Below are positions 11,425 to 23,036 of a stretch of 64,000 bases of DNA, in pieces. The stretch's first letter is position 1, and the number at the start of each line of letters is the position of its first letter. The stretch comes from Pseudozyma flocculosa PF-1 (Eukaryota; Basidiomycota; Ustilaginomycetes; Ustilaginales; Ustilaginaceae): the NCBI RefSeq assembly GCF_000417875.1, contig NW_006920891.1, positions 330,308 through 394,307 on the forward strand, read 5' to 3'. The notes under the pieces were generated by a model. The model had not been told where the DNA came from and searched no databases. It worked only from the letters and a program-made list of their open reading frames with translations. The position numbers were made by a program, and so were the translations under genes.

Positions 11425-13023
11425 ACCTGCCACCAACATCGACGCGGCGCAGAACCGCAAGAAGCAAGTGTCGTCGTCGGCGCCCTACACGCAGCGGGCG
11501 CTGCGGCCCAAGACGGCGGCGGAAGCCGAGGCGATGCTGGCCGCCCGCTCGGTGCCCGACAGCTCCACCGGCAACGACGAGGCCAATGCTGCCGACGGGG
11601 AGCCGGCCTTCTTTGGCGCGCGGCTGCTCAAGGAGACGGACGAGGATGCCGTGTGGGCGCACAACGCCTGGGACCACGTCACGCCGCCGCCCGAGCACCT
11701 CGAGATGGTCGAGCAGCTGCTGGCCAAGCAGGCCGAGACCAAGCTCTCCCTCGACGAGCAGCAGGCCTACCACGAACGCCCGGCGAGCTTCTGGGACACG
11801 TTCTACAGCGCCCACGAGAACCGCTTCTTCAAGGATCGAAAGTGGCTCCACCTCGAGTTTCCCGAGCTCGTCGAGGCCACGCTGGAAGGGGTGAGTGGAG
11901 TGGGAGAGGCGATGGCGATGCTCTCGGCTCGATCAGCACCCTCGGCGTCGACGCCGACGATGAACGGCCTCGCTGACTCTTCTGACCTGGTCTCGTTGTG
12001 CTCGGCTTGGACAGGCGCCACCGACGACGATCCTCGAGGTCGGCTGCGGGGCGGGCAACACCGTCTTCCCACTGCTCGAGATGAACCAGAACCCGCACCT
12101 GACGATCCACGCGTGCGACTACTCGTCCGAGGCCGTCGGCGTGGTGCGCTCCAACCCGCTCTACGTGTCGCCGCCCAACGGAGCCACTTGCCACGCCAAC
12201 GTGTGGGACCTCTCGTCGTTGTCGTCGTCATCCGCGGACGGCGCGGCGACACCCAACCTGCCGCCGCAGGTGGAGCCGGGGAGCGTCGACATTGTCGTCC
12301 TCATCTTTGTCCTCTCGGCGCTGCACCCGCGCGAATGGAGGCAGGCCGTGGAAAACATCAAGACGCTCCTCAAGCCCGACACGGGCCTCGTCCTGCTGCG
12401 CGACTATGGCCGGCACGACCTGCCGCAGCTGCGCTTCAAGAAGAGGAGGATGCTCGAGGACAACTTCTACCGTGAGCCAGCTTCCTCGGCCCCCGCCCCG
12501 GCCGCGCGTGCTCGAGACAGATCGACGACTGACCCATCGGGATCCTGACTCGGACACTCGCTCGGCGACGTCGGCGTGTGCGGCTCGACCAGTGCGAGGC
12601 GACGGGACGCGCGTCTACTTTTTCACTCCAGAGGAGCTCATCGACATCTTTGACGCCACGCCCCCGCCGCCGGAACGCGGCGTCGAGGTGCTGCTACCGG
12701 ACGCCGCGGAAACCGGACCTGCCGCTGCTGGGGGCGACGATGCGGCGGCTTCGAGCGAGGAGAAGGCGGCCATCGCCGACGAGCTCGAAGCGCTCAAGCT
12801 CTCGTCGTCCGAGGCGGCCGCCGCTTCGACCGCCGCTGCCACGGCCATGCAAGCGGCCGACGACGGCACGAGGCAAGGCAAAACGTTTGAGACGGTGCAG
12901 ATGGCCATTGACCGGCGGCTGCTCGTCAACCGCAAGGAGCGAAAGAGGATGTACCGCGTCTGGATGCAGGCCAAGTTCCGCTTCCAGCAGCGGCAGCAGC
13001 AGCAGCCGGAGCCAAGGCGGTAG
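11425..13023 (+). CDS. METTL2/Trm140-type tRNA 3-methylcytidine methyltransferase (start uncertain)
   Basis: This SAM-dependent enzyme family makes m3C at position 32 of certain tRNAs. Supported exons are 11425-11890, 12015-12471 and 12593-13023. Family marks in order: FFGARLL, HNAWDHV, FWDTFYSAHENRFFKDR, motif I ILEVGCGAGNTVFPLL right after the second exon junction, then LVLLRDYGRHDL and a RGDGTRVYFFT segment formed across the last intron. The C-terminus ends Lys/Arg/Gln-rich. The 5' end is unclear. Either the frame starts at an ATG upstream (11222, or 11303 in a fair Kozak context) as a separate gene, or the exon beginning at 11425 (acceptor CTCAG at 11420-11424) is spliced to the DUF4202 exon ending at 11116. 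An Ala/Ser/Glu-rich insertion, absent from the core fold, lies in the last exon before the closing helix. Confidence 0.88.
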
Positions 13024-13131
13024 CTTTTCCGACGCGGATTTGCGCACAGACAACAGCGTCCTTCCGATGCAGCGAACGAGGCAAGATTGAATCGAATTGC
13101 ACGAAAGGGCGACCGGGCAACCGATGCGACG

Positions 13132-13758
13132 TTATCCTGGACCGACCTTGGGGATGTCGTGGTGCTCGGAGAGCGAGGCGAGGTACTGGTTGAAGGCGTC
13201 GACCTTTTCCTTGTGCGACAGCTTGGCCTCCTTCTGGATGCGTTGGTGCATCTGCCGAGGGGCGGGCAGGCATAGAGGCGGGGTAGGGACGTCAGCGTGG
13301 CGACAAGAGAGGATGTTGCGGCCATGCGGCGAGCTGGCGAGCGGCGCGGAGGCGGGGCGACACTTACGCGCTTGCGCCTCATTTCCTCAAACTTTTTCTC
13401 GGACTCGGTCTGCTTGCGGCCCGAGGCGGCGAGCTCGGCCTCCTTGTCCTCGATCTGGGCGAGCAAGTCGGCCTCTAGACGGTCCTCGTCGCTGAGCTTG
13501 CGCGACGGGTCGCCGCTGCCGCTCGCCTTTTTCGCATCGGCCGACGTGGAAGACTTGGACTTTTTCTTTCTGCGGTGGGTTGCGAGGGGCAGGTACGGCG
13601 ATCAGCCTATCTCTTCTTTCCTGCTCTGCGATCGCGGAGGAGAGCGGGACCTACTTCTTCTTGTCCTTTGCGCCGTTGGCGGATGAGCCTTTGAACTTGA
13701 GCGATCCGCCGGGACGGTGCGAGTAGGCGGCCGACGAGGATGAGGTCGAGGACGACAT
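13132..13758 (-). CDS. FAM32A homologue, spliceosome-associated protein (three exons)
   Basis: FAM32A is a small, basic nuclear protein that stabilises the human spliceosome at exon ligation. Exons are 13655-13758, 13368-13569 and 13132-13251, giving about 141 residues. The N-terminus contains GGSLKFKG, followed by a Lys run built across the first intron. The middle has LSDEDRLEADLLAQIEDKEAEL and an EKKFEEMRRKR helix. The C-terminus, HKEKVDAFNQYLASLSEHHD followed by IPKV, is the diagnostic family ending. The donors are GTAGGT and GTAAGT, not the GTGAGT common elsewhere here. The gene is tail to tail with the methyltransferase and divergent from the next gene, with (ACC)8 in its leader. Confidence 0.92.
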
Positions 13759-15784
<2,026 letters not shown>

Positions 15785-16508
15785 GCGGCACCCGCACCCG
15801 CACCCGCACCGCGCGCGCGTCGCTCGCACGCTAGATACCTCGACCTACCCGCCCATCTTGCCATACTCTATCCTTTGACATTTTTTCGCTCCTGTGGCTG
15901 CTGTCCGCCCGCTCGCCCCGTCACCAGGCCTGGAGACATGGCCAGCCTCGAGTTGGCCTCCTGGGCCTCGGGCTCGGCGTGCCGGCGCCTGTCGTGTGTA
16001 GAAGCTTCGTACTACTATGGATGGAAGAATCGCCTCATCGTCGTCGTTGTCGTTGCGCTTGCAGCGCAGCGTGTGCGGCAGCAGGACGTGTGGGTGTTTG
16101 CCCGGGTGCATTGGCGGCAAGGAGCGCAGGACCAAGGCTGGCGTGTCCTGCAGCAGTGAGGGAGCGATAAGGAGTGAGCCCGAGAAGCCCTGCTGGCAGC
16201 GGTCTGTGCGGACCCTCGATTTTCGATCTTTTCCGCGGCGGCGGCGGCGGCGGTGGTGGCTCGGACCAAGCTGGGACGTACGTGCTGCAACCAACACGCG
16301 CGCCTGCGGCCGCAGGCTGCTGATCTGGAGGCCGGCCTGGCATCGCCTGCAAACCAACACCTCGCTTCTTTCTGGCCCTCCATCTATCCACCCCTCCCGG
16401 GCCTCCCACCATCGCTCCTCAGCCGGCCCTCGCATTGCACCTCACCCCCCGCTTCGCCCTCTCTGTACCAGCATCTTCACTCCCGCCAAGCCATCTTTCA
16501 AACACAGC
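15785..16508. other. Intergenic region between URA6 and dynamitin
   Basis: No gene is seen; ORFs on both strands are short and composition-driven. A (CACCCG)n run follows the URA6 stop at 15788-15811, a GGC run is at about 16237-16257, and a pyrimidine-rich leader precedes the dynamitin ATG. Confidence 0.55.
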
Positions 16509-18418
16509 ATGGCCTCGGCATTCGACCGCGGAGCGGCGGCGGGCGCCTCGTCGTCGTCGGCGCAGGCCTCGGCGCTGCCGGCCCGCCACAAGTACGCCAA
16601 CCTGCCGGACGTGGACATCACGGCACCGGACGTCTACGAGTCCACGAGTGTGCCAAGGACACGGCGACGCAAGGTCAAGCCCAGCGGCGGCAGCGGCAGG
16701 AGGCGAGACGAAGACATCGAAGGCCGCAAGACAGCCGGGCGAGCCGAGGGCCCCAACAGCCGCAACGACGACGATACAGACGACGACGAGGATGGCGACG
16801 AGGATGGCTACTCGTTCGAGTCGCAGTCGGACGAATCGATCGAGTCGTCCGACGACGACACGCCCTACAAGATCCGCAAGGTGCCGCGAGGGTGGACCAA
16901 GGCGGCGCCGCGGGTCGAGATTCAGTCCGACGACATTGAGAGGACCTCGCTCAAGCAGTTTGAGGCCGACAAGAAGTTCCGAAACGCCGTCGAGCTCGAT
17001 GGCCGCGCGGCCGACTTCTCAGACAGGCTCAAGAGGGCCGGCGGCAGGAGGCGCGAGCCCGTGGGCAGGGCCACGACGGGGCGCGGCCGCGATGCTGGCA
17101 TATCGACCACCACCTACCGACTCGGCGGGCCCAGCGCTGCGCGGCGAGACGGCGACGAGGAAGACTCGAGCGAGAGCCTGGTCGACCGGCTGAGGAGGCT
17201 CAAGTTCGAGGCAGGTCTGCTCGAAGAGGAGATCGCCAGGTCGGCCGAGACCGAGAGCGCCAGCATCAACGACGCCGGTGAGGGCAAGAAGGACACGGCC
17301 ACATCGACCGCGCAGCCGGCGCCGAGCTCAAAGGTCGACCACGATGTGCCACTGTCGGAGCTGCTCTTGCAGCTGAGGATACTGCGAGCGCAATTGGCGC
17401 AGCTTGATTCGGCCGATCCGACCGCGGCGGATGCTGCTACGACCAGGGACAGGGCGGCATGGGAAGCGCAGACGAGAGGTCTCCTGGAGAAGCTCGCCGG
17501 CTCGGCGGCAACAGCGACCACGTCCGCTTCGGCCGCGGGCTCAACCGACGCCGAGGCCGTCAACGCGGCCAAGGCGCAAGCGCAAGTGCCCGGCAAGGCA
17601 GCCTCGACGAACATCGGTGCGCTGGACCGCCGGCTCGCTGAGCTCGAGGAGGCGCTGGGCGTCAACGAAGCGATGCTGGACGAGGTGAGTATGACCGGGC
17701 AGACTTGTGCGAGCGTGACGCCTTGAGCCAGCCGTCGAGACGGTGCTGACACTTCCGCGCTCCCACGCTCCCACGTTCCCGTGCTCATGTGGTGGCCACG
17801 CAGAACAAGGCGACGCCGAAGCCGATCCTGCCCACGCTGAACCGGCTCGAGCAGCAGCTGCAGCTGCTGAGCCAGCCGCGCCACCTCGACGCCATCAGCC
17901 GTCGAGTCAAGGTGTTGGTCACGGAGCTGGATCGCGTCCAGGACTCGAGGCAGAAGCTGCTGGCGGGCGGCGGCGAGGCTACCAACAACGGCGTCTCTCT
18001 GCCTGCCAATGTCGCCGGCGGCGATGGCAAGGGCGGCGATGCTGCTGCTGCTGCGGCGGCGGCGGCGACGACGACGGAGCAAAAGGGGCTGACTGCGGAC
18101 GAGGTGGCCAAGCTGCAGCAGCTGTTCAGCGTGTCTACGCGGCTGGACCCGCTGCTGCCGCTGATCCCGACGGTGCTGGGGCGGATGCAGACGCTGTCGG
18201 ACCTGCACGCGTCGTCTGCGCACTTTGCCCAGACGCTCGACGCCCTCGAGGCGCGGCAGCAGCAGCGGGACAGGGAGGACCGCGAGGCGAGCGAGCTGAT
18301 GGCCAACCTCGAGGCGAGCATGGCGGAAAACAGAGAGCGCATGCAGGGCAACCTCGCCAGCCTCGAGCAGAGGATCGCCAGCCTCGCCGGCAGGATGGAC
18401 CGCCTGTCGTCGCCGTAG
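16509..18418 (+). CDS. Dynamitin, dynactin p50 subunit (two exons)
   Basis: Dynamitin (DCTN2/Jnm1) is the shoulder subunit of dynactin, the cofactor that links dynein to cargo. Exons are 16509-17684 and 17804-18418, 596 residues. The diagnostic start region KYANLPDVDITAPDVYES is near residues 30-50. An acidic Asp/Glu/Ser stretch follows at about 75-120, then IQSDDIERTSLKQFEADKKF. The second half is strongly helical with heptads, for example in LPTLNRLEQQLQLLSQPRHL and in the region ending SLAGRMDRLSSP, expected for the coiled-coil p50/p24 arm. It is longer than animal dynamitin (about 400) because of Ala/Ser/Thr-rich insertions, including an Ala run before TTTEQKG. Confidence 0.92.
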
Positions 18419-19308
18419 GGGAAGAAGGAGCGTCGCACGCGCGGTGGACAATCGGCAACGGTCAGGTCGAGTCAGCCACACCTCGACGTCCATCCTACTG
18501 TGCGGCAACTATCCCTCGTCGCACCGAGCGGTGCGGGCCAGTCCTGCTTCGTACCGGTACCGCCTTCAGACCATTTTGAAATTGGACCCCTGCCTGCCTT
18601 CGCTTTCTGCCACGATGACCGCCAGCCGCTGACACAGCAAGCAAGCAAGCGTAGCGACACGCAGCGTCCTACCTGGCCTACCTGGCCTGTACGTGCGTCA
18701 GTTGCCGAGCGCCTCTGCTGTGGGACTGGTCGGCTTATCGCACCGCTGCGGCTGCCAGGGCCGACGGGGAAAGCATCGCATCGTATCGCGCCGTGCGTGC
18801 GTGTGAGCGCGACGAGGCGAGAAACGGGGGGCCCTCGGGATCTTTCCGAGCAGGCGGGCGGGCCAAAGGCCGGCGGGTCGGAAGCTTAGCAGCGCAGGCA
18901 GGCAGGCAGGCAGGCAGGTGACTCGCTGCGCCCACCCGCGAGCTGGCTGCCTAGCCTGCCTGCTTTTTTCGAGTTTTCTTTGTCGGCCTCGTGGCTTTGG
19001 CGGGGACGGGCGGAGACAGGCGGCGTGCTCTGGCTGATTAGGAAGGCCGCGCCCAGGGTCTGGCTGGCCTGCGCTCCTGCCCCAGCCTCGCCCGGCAATC
19101 CCCCGCGCTGCTCGCTGCTCTCCAAGTTTTCGCTTCCTAGCTCAAAGGGCCAGTGCGGGATTTCAAGACGACTCGGTGGCGAGAAGGTGCTCTTTCCCTC
19201 GCAGTCGACCACCATCACCACCACCGTCACCCTCCTCGCCCTACTCTCAACCCTCCCTACCCGTCCCTACCCCTCTTCCCCTCTCCCCCGCCCCGCTCTC
19301 GTCTCATC
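18419..19308. other. Intergenic region between dynamitin and the NCS1 permease
   Basis: No gene is seen. (GCAG)n-type tetranucleotides lie at 18894-18918, CCTGGCC words at about 18672-18690, and an ACC/ATC tract at 19208-19232 sits 77-101 nt upstream of the permease start. Confidence 0.6.
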
Positions 19309-20916
19309 ATGGCAGCCGGCGACGTCGAGGCCGTCGCTTTGCCGACCGCCGCCACCGTCGAGCACGAGCAGGAGCACGAGCAGGAGCGCCGCCTGGACAA
19401 GGACGATGCGGGCGACGTCCACGGCGACGACGGCGGTGCGTCGCTGCACTCGTCGGCCAAGTCGACGGCCAGGGACTCTCTGCTCCACTACCTCGACCGC
19501 CTCTCGCTCACCCTCAACAAGGTCTCGGTCGAGAGCATCGGCATCCGCCCGCTGCGGCCCGAGGAGCGCAACAGCGAGACGTGGTGGAGCGTCTCGCTCG
19601 TCTGGTTCAGCTCCAACCTCAACATCCTCTCGTTCTCGACGGGCACCCTCGCCCCGCTGCTGGGCCTCAACATGAAGTCGGCCCTCGTCACCATCCTCCT
19701 CTTTAGCGCCTTCTCGTCCCTCTTCCCCGCCTACTTTGCCCTCTTTGGCTCCAACCTCGGCATCCGCCAGATGGTCCACGCGCGCTACTCGTTTGGCTAC
19801 TTTGGCGCCATCCTCATCTGCCTCCTCAACGCCGCCTCGATGCTCGGCTACTGCATCCTCAACACCATCGTCGGCGGACAGACGCTCTCGGCCGTCTCCC
19901 GGCCCGACGCCACCGGCGCCCCCACGCTCACCCCCACCGTCGGCATCGTCGTCGCCTCGGTCATTGCGCTTGTCGTCTCCTTCAGCGGCATCCGCGTGCT
20001 CCACTACTTTGAGCGCATCGTCTGGCTGCCCTCGCTCATCTGCTTCTGCATCCTGGTGGGCAAGATGGGCACGGGGCCCGACGGCCTCCACACGCCCGCC
20101 GTCGAGGAGCCCACGACGGCGCGCAGCGTCCTCGCCATGGGCAGCATCCTGGCCGGCTTCATCATCTCGTACTCGTCGCTCATCTCGGACGTCTCGCACT
20201 ACCTCAAGCCCTCGACGCCTTCGCTCGCCCTCTTCCTCAGCTGCTGGGCCGGCTTCTTCTTCTCGTGCACCCCCATCCTCATGCTCGGCGCCGCCGTCGC
20301 CTGCGCTGCCGTCGACATCCCGGCGTGGGAGGAGGCCCTGGCCGTGTCGTCGGGCACCTTCCTCGACCTCATCCTCGGCGGCACGCTGGGCGGCTTCGGC
20401 AAGTTTCTCCAGGTCCTCCTCGCCCTCTCGGTCGTGGGCAACATCTCGGCCACCATCTACAGCCTGGGGCTCACGATCCAGACCATGGTCCCGCCGCTGG
20501 GCCGCGCGCCGCGCTTCATCTGGCCCCTCTTCGCGTTTGCCATCTTCCTGCCGCTCGCCATCGTCGGCGCGTCGCGCTTCTACACGACCCTGTCCAACTT
20601 CACCGCCGTGCTCGGCTACTGGGCCTCGCTCTACGTCGCCGTCGTCCTGACCGACCACTGGATCGTGCGCCGCGGACGGTGGGCGAGCTACGACCTCGCC
20701 GCCTGGAACCGCTGGGAGCTGCTGCCCACGGGCGCCTCGGCCGTCGGGGCGTGCGCCCTCTCGCTCGCCCTCGTCGTGCCCTGCATCGACCAGGTGTGGT
20801 TCGTCGGCCCCATCGCCGAAAAGGTGGGCGACCTCGGCTTCGAGGTCGGCCTCGTCCTCGCCGCCATCCTATACCCGCCCCTCCGCCTCGTCGAAAAGAG
20901 GCTCGTCGGTCGCTGA
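19309..20916 (+). CDS. NCS1-family purine-cytosine permease
   Basis: A single-exon gene of 535 residues. Members import cytosine, purines, uracil, allantoin or related compounds by proton symport across the plasma membrane. After an acidic cytosolic N-terminus (about residues 1-60) comes VESIGIRPLRPEERNS, typical of the Fcy2-like branch, then about twelve hydrophobic helices. Signature stretches include WWSVSLVWFSSNLNILSFS, ARYSFGYFGAI, a Gly/Tyr-rich helix LNAASMLGYCILNTIVGGQ, and FIISYSSLISDVSHYL. The Fcy branch is suggested by the VWFSSNLNI motif, compared with the Fur/Dal branch. Substrate cannot be decided from sequence. The start ATG follows a pyrimidine-rich leader. Confidence 0.93.
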   Translation: MAAGDVEAVALPTAATVEHEQEHEQERRLDKDDAGDVHGDDGGASLHSSAKSTARDSLLHYLDRLSLTLNKVSVESIGIRPLRPEERNSETWWSVSLVWFSSNLNILSFSTGTLAPLLGLNMKSALVTILLFSAFSSLFPAYFALFGSNLGIRQMVHARYSFGYFGAILICLLNAASMLGYCILNTIVGGQTLSAVSRPDATGAPTLTPTVGIVVASVIALVVSFSGIRVLHYFERIVWLPSLICFCILVGKMGTGPDGLHTPAVEEPTTARSVLAMGSILAGFIISYSSLISDVSHYLKPSTPSLALFLSCWAGFFFSCTPILMLGAAVACAAVDIPAWEEALAVSSGTFLDLILGGTLGGFGKFLQVLLALSVVGNISATIYSLGLTIQTMVPPLGRAPRFIWPLFAFAIFLPLAIVGASRFYTTLSNFTAVLGYWASLYVAVVLTDHWIVRRGRWASYDLAAWNRWELLPTGASAVGACALSLALVVPCIDQVWFVGPIAEKVGDLGFEVGLVLAAILYPPLRLVEKRLVGR

Positions 20917-21256
20917 GCCCCGCTCTCCATATCCTTGTGCTGCTAGATTCCATTAGGCACGCATCCGCTCCGCTGCGAACCGCTTCGTAGAGGGAGCAGC
21001 AAAATGTCGGGCGGCCGGCCCTGCTAGAATGCTGGCCGCGCCTCGACGCACGGAAACCAATCGTAACGGGCCAATCTCATCTTGATACCACCACTCGGCT
21101 CGGTGCGAGTTGCTGGTTGCATCTGGCACGGCATCGTGCGCTTGCTTGCATTCGCCCTCCGTTGCGACCCATCTACATCGGTTCGTTGCGACGTCGCGAT
21201 CTCCTGGCCCTGCTGCAGGCGGGGGTCCCGGGTCCAACCGAGCATCGCCGGACGGC
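20917..21256. other. Convergent intergenic region (permease and OST3 3' ends)
   Basis: Nothing recognisable is present; it should hold the two 3' UTRs and terminators. Confidence 0.5.
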
Positions 21257-22584
21257 TCAGAGGAGCAGACGGAATGGGTAGCTCGGGCTGCAGTGCGATA
21301 GGGGGAGCAAAAAAGAGGAGGGTCAGCAAAGTCCTCGTGACGTGCCGTGCCTCCAGGGCCGGACTGCAGCCACCACTCACTTCTTCATGCGGAAGATGGC
21401 AAAGAGCACGCTAAAGGTGCCCAGCATGATGGCCGACCACACGTAGACGCCGGCGCGTTGCCGCGTCGGGTCGCGCTGGGCGGGGACGAGGACGATGAGC
21501 GCCACAAAGCTGAATGCCAGCAGGGCGTCTGGATGCCGGGCGCGAGGGGAAGGGGAGGCAAGGGAAGGGCGAGCCAAAGCAGCGGCGTCATCAGATCGGG
21601 TCGAGGCGGAACAGAGGGCGGCGCGTGGCGCGACTCACAGATGGCGGCGACGATCTGGGTCTCGGCGCCGTACTGGTTCTGGAAGCCCGAGGCAAAGTAC
21701 TGCACGCGTCCGCGGTCGGCCGAGAGGTAGGGCGCGTTGCGGATCTGGTTCCACATCTGGCCGCTGGTGAAAACGATCATCGACGAGAGCGAGAGGAGCA
21801 TCCAGAGCGGCTTGGAGCTGGTGGGCATGACGGTCGAGAGCTTGGGCGCGACAAAGACGAGCGTCGTGACGACGACGACGACGGCGGTGGCGACGCCGGC
21901 GATGAGGCGGTAGTTGAGCGGCTTGGCGTACCTGAAGGGCACGTCAAACGTCTTGGAGAGGTGGGCGGCCAGGTCGCTGCCCTCGAAGCCGAAGCGGTTG
22001 AAGTCGTAGGAGATGGGGTCGGGTGTCGGGTTCGAGGGCGTCGAGGCCGGGAACGTCATGAGGACGGGCGCATGTTGCAGTTGGAACTGGCGGCGGGGGC
22101 CGATGGCAAGAGGGACGGAGGGGGGGGGCCAGAGGAGGGAGGATCTTCAGCATCAGCGGGCGTCCCCGACCAAAGGCCTCGCAGCGCACGCCGCACCTCG
22201 ACTCACCAGCTTAAAGACCTCCCTGGCCCTGGAGAACTCGACCTTGGCAAAGACATTTTTGGACCTGCGCGCCTTGTCCCTGTTCCAGGATGCGGCGATG
22301 TTTTCAAAGTCGGGCTGGAAGGTGAGGCAGGGCGGGCAGTTGATGACCTTGTCGGTGGTGGTGAGGAGGGCGGTGATGGCGTAGTCGCGCGGGACGTGTA
22401 CGAGCGCCTGGAAGTCGGCGGTGTCGACGTCGACAAAGCCCGACGACGAGGTGGCGGCCTGGCGGTAGAGGTCCTTTTGGCGCTGCACCAGCTGGGCGTC
22501 GCGCGCCGACGACTGCTTGGCCGACGAGGCGAGCAGCGGCAGCATCAGCGCGCCGAGGAGCGTGAGCGGAGTTGGCAGTCGCAT
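21257..22584 (-). CDS. OST3: Oligosaccharyltransferase subunit Ost3/Ost6 (four exons, last one 31 nt)
   Basis: Ost3/Ost6 are oxidoreductase subunits of the ER oligosaccharyltransferase that hold nascent chains for N-glycosylation. Exons are 22207-22584, 21639-22086, 21381-21528 and 21257-21287, giving 334 residues. A signal peptide (about 1-21) precedes a lumenal thioredoxin-like domain with CPPC at 83-86. The first junction makes FKLFQLQHAPVLMTFP, the cis-loop region of the family. Four hydrophobic helices follow. Reading straight on at the end of exon 3 gives a stop right after FRMKK, but that stop lies in AA-GTGAGT. Splicing to CTGCAG at 21288-21293 gives FRMKNPSYPFRLLL, matching the conserved 'FRxKxxGYPF' ending of Ost3/TUSC3. 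The gene is divergent from the WD40 gene. Confidence 0.94.
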
Positions 22585-23036
22585 GTTGGCGTGGCGTGGC
22601 TGGCCGAGGGGAGAGGGAGGCTAGGTTGGTGGTGGTGGTGGTGGTGGTGGTGGTGGTGGTGGTGGTGGTGGTGGTGGTGCCAGCGTCAGAGAAGCCTGGT
22701 CCCTCTGGGATCTTCTTTCTGGCTTTTGGCTGGCTGGCGGGCGGCGGGCGCACGGAGCAGCCCAACCAAGCGAGCGGGGCGCCACGCTGTCAAGTCGGCG
22801 GCTAACGAGGCTTCGCTGTGCAAATTGATTGAGACCCAAGACCGACTCGATCTCGGTCTGGGGGCGTGGTTGTGGGCCTCGTTTGTCTCCTTCTCGACAC
22901 TCACTCGCCCGCTGGACCCTGTCTGTCCCTTTGAGCCAAGCTACGGCAACGGCCACCACATCGACCATCATCGTCATCATCATCGTCGCCCTCACCATCC
23001 ACCGAGCCACCCCTGCTTGCCCCAAGTGCACACCGC
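22585..23036. promoter_or_regulatory. Divergent promoter region of OST3 and the LisH-WD40 gene
   Basis: The 452-bp region carries (GGT)17 at 22628-22678, reading ACC in the OST3 sense, and a CATCATC/ACC tract at about 22953-23001 in the WD40-gene sense. Confidence 0.6.
22628..22678. repeat. (GGT)17 trinucleotide repeat
   Basis: Seventeen uninterrupted GGT units lie 44-94 nt upstream of the OST3 start. GGT runs can form G-quadruplexes; here the G-rich strand is the template strand of OST3. Confidence 0.95.
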
